Positions 26,839 to 36,300 of a stretch of DNA of 64,000 nt are shown here, in pieces. Numbering within the stretch: position 1 is the first letter of the stretch; every line of letters begins with the position of its first letter. The DNA is taken from NCBI GenBank assembly GCA_037200525.1, contig JBBCGG010000001.1:5014501-5078500 (forward strand), in the 5' to 3' direction. Below the pieces are notes generated by a model that saw only the letters and a program-made list of their open reading frames with translations, ran no database searches and was not told the origin of the DNA. This stretch comes from Methylocella sp. (GTDB taxonomy: Bacteria; Pseudomonadota; Alphaproteobacteria; Rhizobiales; Beijerinckiaceae). The position numbers were made by a program, and so were the translations under genes.

Positions 26839-28140
26839 TTGGCTCGCCAGAGCTCTTTCAGCAGTCGTGCCAGCCGGTGCGCCCTGCCTGCTTCCGACGC
26901 CCCACAATGGGAGGTGATCAGCCCAGGTCTTCGCCTTGGGTATCGTCGCGGGCGCGGGACGCAAGGGCGCGGCGGAACATGGCTTGCCGCCGGCCGCGGC
27001 GCTGACGGCGATAGAAAGCAAGTTAAGCTTGGGCGAGCGGATGACCTTCTGCCAGCAGATGGAAAGCGCGTGCTTTCCTGCGAACAGGCAAAAGACGCGG
27101 CGCGCCTCTGGCTTAAGAAATTGCGCGCTGGCGGTCCGACTGCCGCCGGACTGACCGTCGCCGGCGTCCTCGATCAATATTTCGACGCTCGAGCCGCCTC
27201 CGGCATGAAGTCGATCTATGACGCCAAGTCGCGCGCCGGCGTGCACATCCTGCCAAAGCTTGGGAAGTCGCTTGTCGCCGAGCTTACCGTCGATCAGGTG
27301 CGAAAGTGGCGCGACAGCATGGTTGCGGCGCCAAAGACGCTTCGTACCGGCAAATTCGCGACGAAAACCAACACTCGCACGGTTGATCTTTCGGACCCTG
27401 AGACCGCACGCCGACGGCGCGACACTGCGAACCGGACGCTTACAACTCTGAAGGCAGCTCTCAATTGGGCGTTCGATCACAGGCTAGTCGATGACGACAG
27501 CGCGTGGCGCCTCGTCAAACCATACCGAAGCACGACCTCGTCCCGTATTCGGTTTCTGACCTCGGCTGAACAGCAAGTCCTTGTCGACAACGCGGAGGGC
27601 GAATTGCGCGATCTGATCGCCGCGGCCCTCATGACTGGAGCGCGTTTTGGGGAGCTTGCGCGGCTATCTGTCCGCGACTTCGACCCCGTCAACGCATCGG
27701 TCTTTATCGCCGAGAGCAAGAGCGGCAAGGCGCGTCATATCCCGCTGACGGCCGGGTGCGTCGCGCTTTTCACTCGGCTTTCGGCCGACAGAGACAGGAC
27801 AGACCCTTTGCTTCGTCACGTTGACGGCAGATGGAAGCCCGCAGCCTACCATCGAGAGTTTAAGGCGGCCGTCGCGCGAGCCGAACTCAATGACATAACG
27901 CTTCACGAACTGCGCCACTCATACGCCAGCACAATGGTCAGGGCCGGCGCGCCGCTGATTGTCGTGGCGGAGGCACTCGGCCATTCCGGCACCCGGATGG
28001 TTGAGATGCACTACGCGCACCTCGCGCCGTCCTATGTCGCCGATACGATCCGGCGTACCGCTCCAGACCTGACAGAGAACGCCAATGAAAAATCCAAACA
28101 GGGTAACGAAATCCAACGCGGCGAGCGCAGCGCTGATTAA
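26839..28140 (+). CDS. tRNA-targeting tyrosine integrase, intact
   Basis: 433 residues from a TTG start. The N-terminal arm-binding domain contains GLRLGYRRGRGTQGRGGTWL. The core-binding domain contains GLTVAGVLDQYFDARAASGM. The catalytic domain has Arg in GARFGELARLSV, the HELRHSYAS box, LGHSGTRMVEM and nucleophile Tyr in HYAHLAPSY. It is paralogous to the broken integrase at 7821 and probably uses the same tRNA-Glu site. It should catalyse insertion and excision of the element that begins at 26625. Confidence 0.93.
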   Translation: MARQSSFSSRASRCALPASDAPQWEVISPGLRLGYRRGRGTQGRGGTWLAAGRGADGDRKQVKLGRADDLLPADGKRVLSCEQAKDAARLWLKKLRAGGPTAAGLTVAGVLDQYFDARAASGMKSIYDAKSRAGVHILPKLGKSLVAELTVDQVRKWRDSMVAAPKTLRTGKFATKTNTRTVDLSDPETARRRRDTANRTLTTLKAALNWAFDHRLVDDDSAWRLVKPYRSTTSSRIRFLTSAEQQVLVDNAEGELRDLIAAALMTGARFGELARLSVRDFDPVNASVFIAESKSGKARHIPLTAGCVALFTRLSADRDRTDPLLRHVDGRWKPAAYHREFKAAVARAELNDITLHELRHSYASTMVRAGAPLIVVAEALGHSGTRMVEMHYAHLAPSYVADTIRRTAPDLTENANEKSKQGNEIQRGERSAD

Positions 28141-28153
28141 CGGGACGCGTGAA

Positions 28154-28564
28154 TTGAAGTGGATCAAATACCCCGCGCTCCTCGCCGCCATGCTCGCGAC
28201 GGCCGCCTGCGTTTCGCCAGGCGGCGGCGGAACTGAAGCGAACTTCATTGATCCTTCCACTGGTTCGCTCTCGGAGCGTCGCGCGGCTCTGAAGGCTGTA
28301 GATGTTGTCGATAGCGCGCCTGCAGGAGCGCGCGACCTCGGCGGCGTGTCCGCCCGGCGTTGCCATCGATATTTCACAGAGGCGGAGCCCTCCGCCTCGA
28401 GCCTGATACCGGATTTGCAGATCGCCGCCTATGGGCAAGGCGCAGACGTCATCCGCCTCCTCGGCGTCGAAAAGAAAACGGGACTGCTGGCCGACTGCTG
28501 GTACGTGCTGGAAGGGCATGCTGAAATATATAGCCTGCCAAAGCCTCAAGCGGAGCTCAAGTGA
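28154..28564 (+). CDS. small lipoprotein
   Basis: 136 residues from TTG 28154; an ATG at 28085 overlapping the integrase is an alternative. A lipoprotein signal is visible: KWIKYPALLAAMLATAAC, with cysteine as the lipidated residue, then a Gly-rich linker. The mature part (SERRAALKAVDVVDSAPAGA, GQGADVIRLLGVEKKTGLLA, DCWYVLEGHAEIY) is a small conserved domain of unknown function. Two remnants of the same gene lie at about 16105 and 25743, so it seems to travel with these islands. Confidence 0.7.
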   Translation: MKWIKYPALLAAMLATAACVSPGGGGTEANFIDPSTGSLSERRAALKAVDVVDSAPAGARDLGGVSARRCHRYFTEAEPSASSLIPDLQIAAYGQGADVIRLLGVEKKTGLLADCWYVLEGHAEIYSLPKPQAELK

Positions 28565-28659
28565 GCAATATTCTGAAGAGTGCCGCCTTTCAAATTCATT
28601 GGGTGTCTAACCCTTTAGAATTATTGTTTACTCATTCGGAAAAATCGGATGAGGCAGCT

Positions 28660-29142
28660 CTATTTCGTGTTGAAGCCGAGCAATTTATATAAATCAAAAT
28701 CTTTCATCCAGGAGACGCTGACACTGTTGCAAACATCGGGAACTTTTCGATTGGCGCGCTGCTTGCTCGGCGCGGAAACCTCCTTGGTGACTACAATACG
28801 GCCTTGCCGGGCCAAGCCGTATGCAACCAGAAACGGGTCCTGCCCAACCTTCTCCAACTCACTATCTGTAAGGTTCGGGCCGTAGCCTGTCGTGAGGATG
28901 TGCTCGACCAAATCCTGATCTACCTCCTCATCAAGTACGAAGTACTGTTTCACGGCAGCACTGCAAATCCAGTCACGCAACGGCCCTTTCGAGACCGCGA
29001 TTTCCTGATGAATTTCGAATGGCAGCTTTACCAGATCGGCAGTCGCCTGTACCAGCAACCAGTCCCAGAATTGCGGAACCTGGTCGATGCCGTAATAGTC
29101 TTCCTGGGCACGGATCAGCACGTTTGCGTCAAGGAGATGCAC
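28660..29142 (-). CDS. DUF4411 PIN-like protein (putative toxin)
   Basis: 160 residues starting at GTG 29142, whose codon overlaps the preceding TAG (TAGTG). The start MHLLDANVLIRAQEDYYGID gives the first acidic residue of a PIN-like nuclease. Later acidic residues lie in LEKVGQDPFLVAYGLARQGR, and VVTKEVSAPSKQRANRKVPD, VCNSVSVSWMKDFDLYKLLG are DUF4411 signatures. Family members pair with HTH-ImmA/IrrE proteins as toxin-antitoxin-like modules, as here. Nuclease activity is inferred from the fold. Confidence 0.8.
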   Translation of the reverse strand: MHLLDANVLIRAQEDYYGIDQVPQFWDWLLVQATADLVKLPFEIHQEIAVSKGPLRDWICSAAVKQYFVLDEEVDQDLVEHILTTGYGPNLTDSELEKVGQDPFLVAYGLARQGRIVVTKEVSAPSKQRANRKVPDVCNSVSVSWMKDFDLYKLLGFNTK

Positions 29143-30413
29143 TAATATTTTCTCCTGAAGCCGGGTACGACGGCCCCGCGGCTGCTTTCGAACCGTCGGA
29201 GAAGAGGCTCCACTGAACCGGGGTTAACGCCGAGGACCTTCGCGGCCTTAGTGTGGCTCAGTTCATTGTTCCTCACGGTCCGGCGTACAAAATCGATCAG
29301 CGCGTTGCCGAGCTTAAATTGTTTGACGACGTAATAGGACGGCCCCCCTTCTGTCTCTCTGGCACTGTCCTTATCTCGCAGCTTTAGAGAGCGCCAGCGC
29401 GCGGCATAGGTCGCCTGCAGCTCGCGGTAGACTGCCGGCGTGATCCACCCACGCCGGTTGAGCCGGTGCGCCACCATCGGTTCGCTGACGCTCCACGTCG
29501 CGGCAATCCTGGCGATCGTACGCATAGCAGCGTCTTTGTCAGCACTATCGAAATCGTCCGGCTTGGCCAGTGGAACGGCGCTGTCCGGTAGCAAGAAGGC
29601 GCCGGCCACGTCGTTACAGAATTGCTCAACTTGCCCGACCGGAGTTCGCGGTTCAACCGCATCCGGGTTGCCACTCACGCCAGTCTCGCCAAGCCAGATA
29701 TGGGTCAATTCGTGGAGTAGCGTAAAGGCGCGTGCCGATTTGGCGTCCTGGTCGTTGATAACGACAAAGGGGGCAATCTTGTCCGCTATCGCGAAGCCCC
29801 TGAATACGGTCTCGCTAATAGCTGAGTGATGCGATCCAAGATCGCCGACCAGCAGAACAAACACACCGATTTGCTCGGTCCGGTTGCGCAGCTCGCGGAA
29901 AAGATCGTCTGGCGAGCTATTTCTTCCTCGCCGCCGGCGTTCTTCCTCGACGCCGAGGACCTCCGCAATACTGCTGACGACGGCCCCGACGCCGTCCCTG
30001 ATAGTCATAGAGGCGACGAAAGACAGGGGCTCGGCTTCCTCTTCGTCCTGCAGAAGGCTTTTGACCATCTCTTGCCGGGCACGGATATCGCGCAACAAGG
30101 CGTCGAGCATCGCATTTTCGCGGTCCGAGACGGTGTCAGTCAGTGTGCGGAAATCCTCGCCTCTGGCTCCCTTCTGAGGCGGCTGCTTCATGTAGAAGGT
30201 GATGAGAGGTCGCCGGTAAACAGTCGCGAACTTAGCAAGCTGGTTCCGCGTTGGAAACTTCGCGCCGGATTCCAGTTCTTCAAGCTTTTCGGCAGCGGAA
30301 ACCGTCTCGCTCGATGCTATACCAAGCCGAACGGCCGCATCATCGAGAGAAAGGCCTGCGGATTTTCTCGCCCATGCGAGAATGCCCGGATTGATGTTTT
30401 CAGCTCTCGCCAT
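29142..30413 (-). CDS. XRE-HTH / ImmA-IrrE metallopeptidase regulator
   Basis: 423 residues from ATG 30413. The N-terminal XRE helix-turn-helix is NPGILAWARKSAGLSLDDAA ... ELESGAKFPTRNQLAKFATV. The central M78 peptidase domain has the zinc motif HELTHIWLG (HExxH) and GQVEQFCNDVAGAFLLPDSA, whose Glu is the third-ligand type. A C-terminal extension, ALIDFVRRTVRNNELSHTKA with AKVLGVNPGSVEPLL, looks like a second HTH. It overlaps both neighbours by a few bases and is probably the antitoxin or regulator of DUF4411, cleaving or sensing a signal. Confidence 0.87.
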   Translation of the reverse strand: MARAENINPGILAWARKSAGLSLDDAAVRLGIASSETVSAAEKLEELESGAKFPTRNQLAKFATVYRRPLITFYMKQPPQKGARGEDFRTLTDTVSDRENAMLDALLRDIRARQEMVKSLLQDEEEAEPLSFVASMTIRDGVGAVVSSIAEVLGVEEERRRRGRNSSPDDLFRELRNRTEQIGVFVLLVGDLGSHHSAISETVFRGFAIADKIAPFVVINDQDAKSARAFTLLHELTHIWLGETGVSGNPDAVEPRTPVGQVEQFCNDVAGAFLLPDSAVPLAKPDDFDSADKDAAMRTIARIAATWSVSEPMVAHRLNRRGWITPAVYRELQATYAARWRSLKLRDKDSARETEGGPSYYVVKQFKLGNALIDFVRRTVRNNELSHTKAAKVLGVNPGSVEPLLRRFESSRGAVVPGFRRKY

Positions 30414-30703
30414 CAAGGCATAACCTTACCAAACTTGGATTTAAGCATCCCAACTGTGGGCGAAGCCGCCGTCCCGTCCAGGCCCCTCTTAATAGTTCTG
30501 CCCTTCCCGTCCGCAGGGTTAGCGACGCGGACCTTAGCTTTCGGCACTTTCACAGGAAACGGCAGCGCCTTCTCCGCCGCCACTTGTATTAACAGAATTC
30601 GAATGGCGTCCGAAACCGTCAGGCCCATGTCGGCCAGCACACTCGCCGCTGCATCCTTGACTTGCGCGTCAATCCGAGCGCGCACTACGCTGTCTGTCGG
30701 CAA
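30413..30703 (-). CDS. RelB/DinJ-family antitoxin-like protein
   Basis: 96 residues from TTG 30703, supported by AAGGAG 8 bases upstream. The ribbon-helix-helix pattern is SVVRARIDAQVKDAAASVLA, DMGLTVSDAIRILLIQVAAE, KALPFPVKVP, typical of RelB/DinJ antitoxins. Its TGA overlaps the start of the HTH-ImmA gene (TGATG). A perfect palindrome just upstream (30729-30740) may be its operator. No RelE/YafQ-type toxin is adjacent, which is odd; DUF4411 may be the partner. Confidence 0.82.
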   Translation of the reverse strand: MPTDSVVRARIDAQVKDAAASVLADMGLTVSDAIRILLIQVAAEKALPFPVKVPKAKVRVANPADGKGRTIKRGLDGTAASPTVGMLKSKFGKVMP

Positions 30704-30728
30704 AGCCGGCTCCTTCCTCGTAGTTCCA

Positions 30729-30740
30729 TTGTAGCTACAA
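30729..30740 (-). promoter_or_regulatory. palindromic operator candidate
   Basis: TTGTAGCTACAA is a perfect 12-base palindrome 26 bases before the RelB-like start. It contains TACAAT as a possible -10 on the minus strand. Autorepression by the ribbon-helix-helix protein would fit. Confidence 0.5.
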
Positions 30741-31088
30741 AGGATCAAGGAAGTCCACGCCTCACACGACACTTGCCTGTGATCCTTCCTGACGCGATGG
30801 TGCCCGTGATCCGCGTCGCACCTGACAGCAAGCGCGAGAGCTCTCGCTGAAGCACTGAGGCCCCGGCGCCTCTCTGTCACGGCAAGTCCCCGTAACCGAC
30901 GTTCGGAACATGCCCTTGCTCCCCCAGCATGGTTGGCTCAAGGAGCACTTTTGCCGGCGACGTCATTTTGCGAATGGATTGACAACGGGACAAAGGTGCC
31001 GAACTACTTCGCGCTTGACGAAACCTAGCCGTAAGAGAAGCTGACGAAGCGTTAAAAGCACCGATCACACGCGCGCCGGGAGGGGTTT
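30741..31088. other. intergenic between divergent operons
   Basis: About 350 bases separating the toxin-antitoxin-like operon from the LprI/vWA operon. It should carry the promoter of the latter; I see no clear sigma-70 match and no gene. Confidence 0.4.
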
Positions 31089-31790
31089 ATGGCAGGAAGA
31101 AGAAGGACTTACGGGTTCTCGTTTTCCTGGAGGCGCGCGGTGGGAATATCGGCCGCTAAGGGGCGCCTATCACGAAAAATCGGCATTCCGCTGACGAGAT
31201 CGGGCCGAGAGCGCAAGGCTGGTCGAGCGCTTGGTCCGGCGATTATTGCGGCCTTCGCGGTCGGCATCGCCGTCGCGCCCAAATTCAGCAGCGGTGAGCA
31301 GACCTCAGCGACCGAGGCAACCCCTAACAGTCAATTCGTTGAAAAATCAACGGATATCCCGGACACACCTGCCGCCAACGCTGAAGCACCTAATCGGGAT
31401 ATTTCACCTCCCGCGTCTGCTTTGGCGGCACTTCCCACCAGCATCATGCCCTCCACATCGCGCCCTTCTTTCAATTGTGAGAAAGCCTCGAAGCGCATCG
31501 ACAGGGCGATTTGTGCCGATCCGGAGCTAGCTCGATGGGATTGGCGCTTGGGCGAGGCCTTGAATCGCGTATACGCTCAGCTTGACAAAAACGCGCGGCG
31601 ACGACTGCGTGACGAGCAACGCCGCTGGATTGTTGCCAGAGAAGTTCGGTGTCAGTCGTCCGCCGCTATGCCAGTTAACGACTGTCTCCTGCAGGAGACA
31701 AAGACGCGGACCTCAGCGCTGGAAACGCTCTCAACAAACGCATCGACGCTCGCGCGTGGAGCGCCCGACGTGAAAGATCGCCAGCGGTAA
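31089..31790 (+). CDS. LprI-type (DUF1311) protein with basic N-terminus
   Basis: 233 residues. The N-terminus YGFSFSWRRAVGISAAKGRL, then SRKIGIPLTRSGRERKAGRA is a distinctive basic motif that I recall from proteins near vWA/PP2C/kinase loci. A transmembrane helix follows (LGPAIIAAFAVGIAVAP), then a Pro/Ala/Ser-rich linker. The C-terminal domain, FNCEKASKRIDRAICADPEL ... LRDEQRRWIVAREVRC with four cysteines, is the LprI/DUF1311 lysozyme-inhibitor-type fold, here facing the periplasm. It is on the same strand and 134 bases upstream of the vWA gene, so it probably belongs to the triad. Confidence 0.75.
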   Translation: MAGRRRTYGFSFSWRRAVGISAAKGRLSRKIGIPLTRSGRERKAGRALGPAIIAAFAVGIAVAPKFSSGEQTSATEATPNSQFVEKSTDIPDTPAANAEAPNRDISPPASALAALPTSIMPSTSRPSFNCEKASKRIDRAICADPELARWDWRLGEALNRVYAQLDKNARRRLRDEQRRWIVAREVRCQSSAAMPVNDCLLQETKTRTSALETLSTNASTLARGAPDVKDRQR

Positions 31791-31924
31791 GAGAACGCCG
31801 CGCGCGCACAAACCCCCTGCTCGGAGTCTAGAACAAATATTGTTCGCCCCCAGCCAAGAATTTGCAATTGTATTGCGGATAATTGTATTCTGGAGGAGGT
31901 TCTTGGCGCGGGGGAAAGTCACGA

Positions 31925-32608
31925 ATGAGCGAGACCACATTCGACCAACGTCCATTCGGCGACGCCGTTTTCGCGGAAAACCCGGAGAACCGATGTCCAG
32001 TGCTTCTCCTGCTCGACAACTCGATGTCCATGCGGGGCCAGCCAATCAGCGAGTTGAACGGCGGCCTTCAACTCTTCCGCGACGAATTGTTTGCAGACTC
32101 GCTTGCCGCCAAGCGCGTCGAGGTTGCAATCGTGACATTCGGGCCTGTCAAGGTCGAAACCGACTTCACCGGCATCCAACATTTCTATGCCCCAACGCTC
32201 GCAGTCGCCGGGGACACACCTATGGGCGCTGCGATCGAGCAAGGTCTGGCACTGTTACATGGACGCAAGGATGCCTACAAAGCGAACGGCATTTCCTACT
32301 ACCGTCCTTGGGTGTTCTTAATAACCGACGGAGGGCCGACAGACTCCGTTTCCCGTGCGTCGCAGCTTGTTCGCCAGGGCGAAAACGAGAAATCGTTCGT
32401 TTTTTATACCGTCGGCGTCGAGGGCGCAAACTTCGAAATCTTGAAACAGATCAGCGTTCGTGAGCCTCTCAAGCTCCAGGGCCTTCGGTTCCGTGACCTT
32501 TTCCAATGGTTGTCGGCATCGTTGTCTTCCGTCTCCCGCTCAAATCCAGGCGATGCCGTGCCTCTTGCGAACCCCACCGCACCGAACGGCTGGGCGACCG
32601 TGGAATGA
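31925..32608 (+). CDS. vWA domain protein, TerY-like
   Basis: 227 residues from ATG 31925. A single von Willebrand A domain with a complete MIDAS metal site: DxSxS in [13 protein letters not shown], the threonine in [13 protein letters not shown], and the acidic residue in [16 protein letters not shown]. This is the TerY-type first component of vWA-phosphatase-kinase triads described in tellurite/stress-type loci. It probably acts as a metal-dependent protein-binding partner. It overlaps the phosphatase gene by 4 bases. Confidence 0.9.
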   Translation: MSETTFDQRPFGDAVFAENPENRCPVLLLLDNSMSMRGQPISELNGGLQLFRDELFADSLAAKRVEVAIVTFGPVKVETDFTGIQHFYAPTLAVAGDTPMGAAIEQGLALLHGRKDAYKANGISYYRPWVFLITDGGPTDSVSRASQLVRQGENEKSFVFYTVGVEGANFEILKQISVREPLKLQGLRFRDLFQWLSASLSSVSRSNPGDAVPLANPTAPNGWATVE

Positions 32609-33378
32609 CGTCGCGCCGGTGGAGCTGGGTTGGAGCCTGCTCGACCGGCACGTCGCACCTGAAAGCCGGAACTGGTTGCGACGATGCAGGGGCGTGCCTT
32701 GAAGTCGTTACTCCGAACGGCCCGATCTTGGTTGCGGTGGTGTCCGATGGTGCCGGCAGCGCACACCTATCTAGCTTCGGAGCCCGCATCGTCTCGCGCA
32801 GTTTCTGCCGATCGGCCCTCGCGTTCGTCGGTCGAGGAGGACGGCCGCACGAAGTCGGCGCCGAGGTCGTGGCGGAATGGCTTGACGACCTGCGCGACAG
32901 GGTCGACCAAGCCGCTCGGCGACGAGCGGAGCATCCTCGGTCCTTTGCGGCAACCCTGATTGGGTGCCTAGTTCACGAGGACCGCGCCGCCATCGTCCAC
33001 ATTGGGGATGGGGCTTGCGCTCTCCGTTTGACCGGAGAACGCGAATGGCGCGTCCCGAGCTGGCCAGCGCAAGGTGAGTACGCTTCCACCACGTACTTCG
33101 TGACAGATGACCCCCAGCCGCGGACGACGATTGCCCATGTCGCGGGAAAAGTTGCAGAAATCGCTTTATTTTCTGATGGCCTCGAGCGTCTTGCCCTCGA
33201 TTTCGCCACAGTGACTGCGTTCGCGCCTTTCTTTGAATCTATGTTCCCTGCCTTGCGCAAGGCTCCGCCCGGGCGGAATCGACTGCTGTCGGCTGACTTA
33301 CGGGCCTTCCTTGATGGGCCGACGGTTATCGCGCGAACCGACGACGACAAGACTCTAGTTATGGCGCGGCGCACGTGA
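32605..33378 (+). CDS. PP2C-type serine/threonine protein phosphatase
   Basis: 257 residues from ATG 32605. Metal-binding and catalytic motifs of the PP2C fold are visible: an Asp in [49 protein letters not shown] and [15 protein letters not shown] near the end. It belongs to the compact TerY-associated phosphatase group without a regulatory tail. It overlaps both neighbours by 4 bases (ATGA and GTGA), so stoichiometric co-synthesis with vWA and kinase is likely. It is expected to reverse the kinase's phosphorylation. Confidence 0.9.
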   Translation: MTSRRWSWVGACSTGTSHLKAGTGCDDAGACLEVVTPNGPILVAVVSDGAGSAHLSSFGARIVSRSFCRSALAFVGRGGRPHEVGAEVVAEWLDDLRDRVDQAARRRAEHPRSFAATLIGCLVHEDRAAIVHIGDGACALRLTGEREWRVPSWPAQGEYASTTYFVTDDPQPRTTIAHVAGKVAEIALFSDGLERLALDFATVTAFAPFFESMFPALRKAPPGRNRLLSADLRAFLDGPTVIARTDDDKTLVMARRT

Positions 33379-36300
33379 GCGTCTACACTACCGGCATCGG
33401 CGGCACGATCCGGCTCGGCGCAACTCTCGGCAAAGGCGGCGAGGGAACCGTTTACGCTGTCGAAGGCGATCCAAAGCGTGCAGCCAAAATCTATTTGCAG
33501 GGCTTCGCCCCAGAGCGCCATGGCAAGGTTGTCGCGATGGTTGACGCCAAGCTGCACGCGTCCACCGACTTTGTGGCCTTTCCTGTCGACACCTTGTTCG
33601 ACAGGTCGGGGTCGTTCGCGGGTTTCGCCATGCGAAAGGTCGGCGGCCGCAAACCGGTTCATGAGCTCTACTCCCCGACCAGTCGTAAGACTGCCTTTCC
33701 GAGCGCAACTTATCCCCTGCTGATCCGCGCCGCTTCGAACGTCGCGCGGGCCATGGCAAGCGTGCACGCGGCGGGCTGCGTAGTTGGCGATATCAACCAC
33801 TCCGGCGTCCTCATCTCTGATGATGCGACCGCGGTCCTCATAGATAGTGATTCATTCCAGTTCTCCCGCGCCGGTCGCCTCTATCCTTGCGCGGTCGGGG
33901 TTCCAGAATTCACTCCGCCAGAGCTACAGGGAAAATCTCTTGGCAAGATCATCCGAACGACTAACCACGATGCGTTCGGACTTGCTGTCCTCATTTTCTA
34001 CGCGCTGATCATGGGCCGACATCCGTTCGCGGGGCTTGATCGCGGACCCGAAGTTATGCCCATGGACCGAGCGATTGCGGAGTTTCGCTTCGCGTACTCT
34101 ACGCGGCGGGCAACGACCAAAATGGAGCCTCCGCCAAACGTACCGACACTTGCCGACCTGCCGCAGGCTATCGGCGACGCTTTCGAGCTGGCGTTCGGAC
34201 CGGCCGGGTTGAGCAGCGCTAGACCGTCTGCCGCGGAGTGGATCGCACTGCTCGACAAGGCCGAAGCGGAGATCGTTCAGTGTTCCCATAGCCAGGCACA
34301 CCACTATTTCCGTGCTGGTCCCGCGTGCCCTTGGTGCCGGATGGAGGGTGCATATCCTGGTTTCCAGGCGTTCGCGCCGACCTTACCGGTGCGACCGGAC
34401 GGAATTCCGCTTAATCTTGGGCAACTTATAGCGGCCGTGCGAGGGGTGGTAGACCCGGGTCCCGCACCCGATCTTATGTTGCTGATGCCCCCGGTGGTGG
34501 GCTTACGACCGAGCCAATCTATAATCGACTTGCGCAAGGCTCGGTTGATGCGCCGGGCGGGCGCGATCATCGGAGCGTCCATCGCGCTCGCCTTGCTCGC
34601 GTCCCCAGGCGTAGGGCCTGTGATTGGTCTTTTTGGCTTAGTGGCGAGCGCCGTGGTCGGCTTCCAAGCGCCGGCAGCGCAAGCGCCGATTCGAAAATCC
34701 GCGGAGCAAGCTCGGGCTCGCTGGCGCGACGCCGAGCGCTCGTTTGACCATACCGCGGGCAACGAGCTGTTCCACAAAGTCCGTCAAGACGCCGAGAGCC
34801 TAATCCAACAGCTTCAAAAGATTCCAGGCGAAGAAACTCGCCTTCTCGCTGAGCTCGACTCCAAGCGACATACCGCCCAGATGCGCCGCCACCTCGAACG
34901 GCACCCCATCGACCGCGTAAAGATAACGGGCGTCGGTAACGCGCGAAAGCTGATACTCAAATCATATGGAATCGAGACGGCCGCAGACGTCGATTATCAC
35001 CGAATCGTCGCCATTCGCGGCTTCGGACCGTCAAGCGCCTGCACCCTTCTGGCCTGGCGCAGACAGGTCGAGACCGCATTCCGCTTCGACGCCAATCAAG
35101 GCGTGAGCCCCCTTGATATAGCAGCTGTGAAATCCGACATCGCTCGGCGGCACGCAGACATGGAAGCGCGCTTGCGTCAGACGACCGCCGCGCTTCAAAA
35201 AGCAAGCTCGGATGCGTTCGCGCTGCGGGCCAATCCCCCCAACGCCTCGATCACAACTTGGACGGCCTGGAAGCAGGCGGAGACTGACGAAAAGGAGCTC
35301 TCCTCGTCGTCCGCGGAAATCAAGCCACTGGTGGTGTTCACTATCGGAGGCTTGGTCTTTCTGACAGTTGCGTCACAAGTCGGCCGGACGCCGGGGCAAT
35401 CGGCGGCGGTGCCAACCGCCGCGGTCCCTAGCCAACCGGCGCGGAAGTTTGCGCTCGCCGTGCCCGAGGTGCAGACTCTCAACATGACGCCGGAGCAAGC
35501 GAAGTCCGCCTCGCCTAGTCAAGCGGCGCGGGTCACGTCCGTTCCTCTGAACTCGCTTTCGATAAACCCAAGTACGGCAGTCCCCCAACCATCCACCCGC
35601 ACAGTGGAGGCTCCGTCCGTTGCTCCAGCGCTGCCCGCTCCAGTCGAGGTCAGCGTTATACCCGCAGGGGGCGTCCCAGCGATAGAATCGCCGCCAGCCG
35701 CGGCCTCGCTAAACCTGCTCGCGCGAGGTGATGCCGGGCGGGTCCAGGAGCGGCTTAGGGCTCTTGGCTATTTTAACGGCGTCACCGATGGCGTGTGGGG
35801 CCCCAGATCACGCGCCGCTTTGGGCGAGTTCCGGCGGACGCAAGGCTTGGGCAACGACGATCTGTGGGACCTAGAGACCCAAGCCGCCTTGATATCAGAT
35901 CGAGCCGTCCGGGCCGGAAGCGCCCCACTAGGCTCGGGTGTAACCGCAGCCTCCCTCCCTCCACCATCAGGGGCGACGCGCAACCCTCTGAACCGGCCCG
36001 ATGCCCTTTGGGCGCAGAGCCGCCTTCGCGAGCTCGGCTTCTACTCTGCCGACGGCGACGGCGTCTGGGGGGTCACATCCCGCGACGCACTAAGAGATTT
36101 TAAGGCGGTGAACGGTCTGAATGCTGACGACACGTGGGACGCGCCGACGGAGCAGATTCTTTCCGATTCTGAGCAGATACGGGCCGACCAAACATTCCTC
36201 GGCGGATGGGCCTCCAACCTTGGAGATTGTGGGAGCGACGGGAGCGCGGCGCCAGTGAGGATCTCATCTCGCCGAGCAGAGGCATTCGGCGGCGTCTGTG

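Noticed and set aside
29826-30734. 302-residue plus-strand frame
   Set aside because: Opposite the HTH-ImmA and RelB-like genes, which have clear motifs and coupled starts.
32973-33800. 275-residue minus-strand frame
   Set aside because: Opposite PP2C and kinase genes; shadow composition.
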